DNA of 64,000 nt from assembly GCF_030711405.1 (NCBI RefSeq), contig NZ_JAULSI010000019.1:27615-91614 (forward strand). Reading direction: 5' to 3'. The notes under the pieces were generated by a model. It searched no databases. It saw only the letters and a list, made by a program, of their open reading frames with translations, and was not told where the DNA came from. Made by a program: the position numbers and the translations under genes. Positions 63,891-64,000 of this stretch are shown here, in pieces (the stretch's first letter is position 1; every line of letters begins with the position of its first letter). This DNA comes from Massilia brevitalea (GTDB lineage Bacteria > Pseudomonadota > Gammaproteobacteria > Burkholderiales > Burkholderiaceae_D).

Positions 63891-64000
63891 TCATTTGAAC
63901 TTTTCGCTGCTGTCGCGCCGGCGTGCCCGGTAACCGAGCAGCACCAGGCCAACCAGCATCATCGCAAACACTTCCGGCTCCGGCAATTCCGACATGTGGC
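63891..64000 (-). CDS. PEP-CTERM sorting-domain protein, C-terminus only
   Basis: The minus strand from the window edge reads 36 codons to a TGA at 63891. The segment ELPEPEVFAMMLVGLVLLGY then RARRR is a typical PEP-CTERM tail: a Pro-Glu-Pro motif, a membrane helix and an arginine cluster, with an 8-residue extension. Such proteins are exported and processed by exosortase (EpsH/XrtA), usually in exopolysaccharide-forming species. The body of the gene lies beyond the window. Confidence 0.85.
   Translation of the reverse strand, partial: HMSELPEPEVFAMMLVGLVLLGYRARRRDSSEKFK

Noticed and set aside
1..64000. tRNA, rRNA, integrase, prophage or defence island
   Set aside because: I found no T-loop-like sequences, no integrase, transposase, restriction or phage structural genes. 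The lone GH19 gene is not enough for a prophage.

Overview
The window looks like a chromosomal segment of a betaproteobacterium of the order Burkholderiales, most likely Oxalobacteraceae close to Massilia/Telluria. The basis is high GC, neighbourhoods familiar from that order (hemL-thiD-rubredoxin; yqgE-ruvX-pyrR-pyrB-pyrC'; tonB-like-aroE-mtgA; glyQ-glyS-gmhB-plsC; lnt-corC-phoH-ybeY-miaB), a Pil-Chp chemosensory operon, and a PEP-CTERM tail at the right edge. The genus is inference; no rRNA or tRNA gene is present to test it.

Layout. 0.1-11 kb: a TlpA-like thioredoxin and a conserved protein diverge from mpl-yqiA-ubiC, an RNase II-type nuclease and two tiny membrane-anchored proteins, then tonB-like-aroE-mtgA and corA. 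10.5-20 kb: a methyltransferase, a membrane protein, a decayed DUF4349 gene, two TonB-dependent receptors (the second behind a Fur-box promoter and followed by a PepSY membrane protein), a GH19 muramidase/chitinase and a small secreted protein. 20.0-20.5 kb: a tandem array of 196-bp units bounded by palindromes. 20.6-32.6 kb: hemL, thiD, rubredoxin, then pilG-pilH-pilI-pilJ-chpA, the signalling system for type IV pilus motility. 32.7-40 kb: photolyase, yqgE-ruvX-pyrR-pyrB-pyrC'-plsC and apaH. 40-47 kb: envelope sugar genes (rfbC, a WecA-type transferase, phosphomannomutase/phosphoglucomutase, waaC, waaA) with an H-NS-like protein. 47-61 kb, mostly minus strand: a metallopeptidase, plsC, gmhB, glyS, glyQ, lnt, corC, ybeY, phoH, miaB, interrupted by the molybdenum hydroxylase pair iorA-iorB. 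61-64 kb: an AT-rich leader and a short DNA-binding protein with a polyglutamine tract, a glutathione S-transferase, a DUF1697 protein and the C-terminus of a PEP-CTERM protein.

The genes fall into a few joint tasks: peptidoglycan and LPS construction (mpl, mtgA, waaC, waaA, gmhB, lnt, two plsC), pyrimidine synthesis with a DHOase-like subunit that has lost its metal ligands, iron uptake, and surface motility. No phage, plasmid, CRISPR, insertion sequence or recognisable defence system is present. The signals least explained by known genes are the REP-like palindromes (about 16 copies, all between genes), the 196-bp array they build, three hairpins that contain the stop codon of the preceding gene, and the AT-rich regulatory region in front of the polyglutamine DNA-binding protein.
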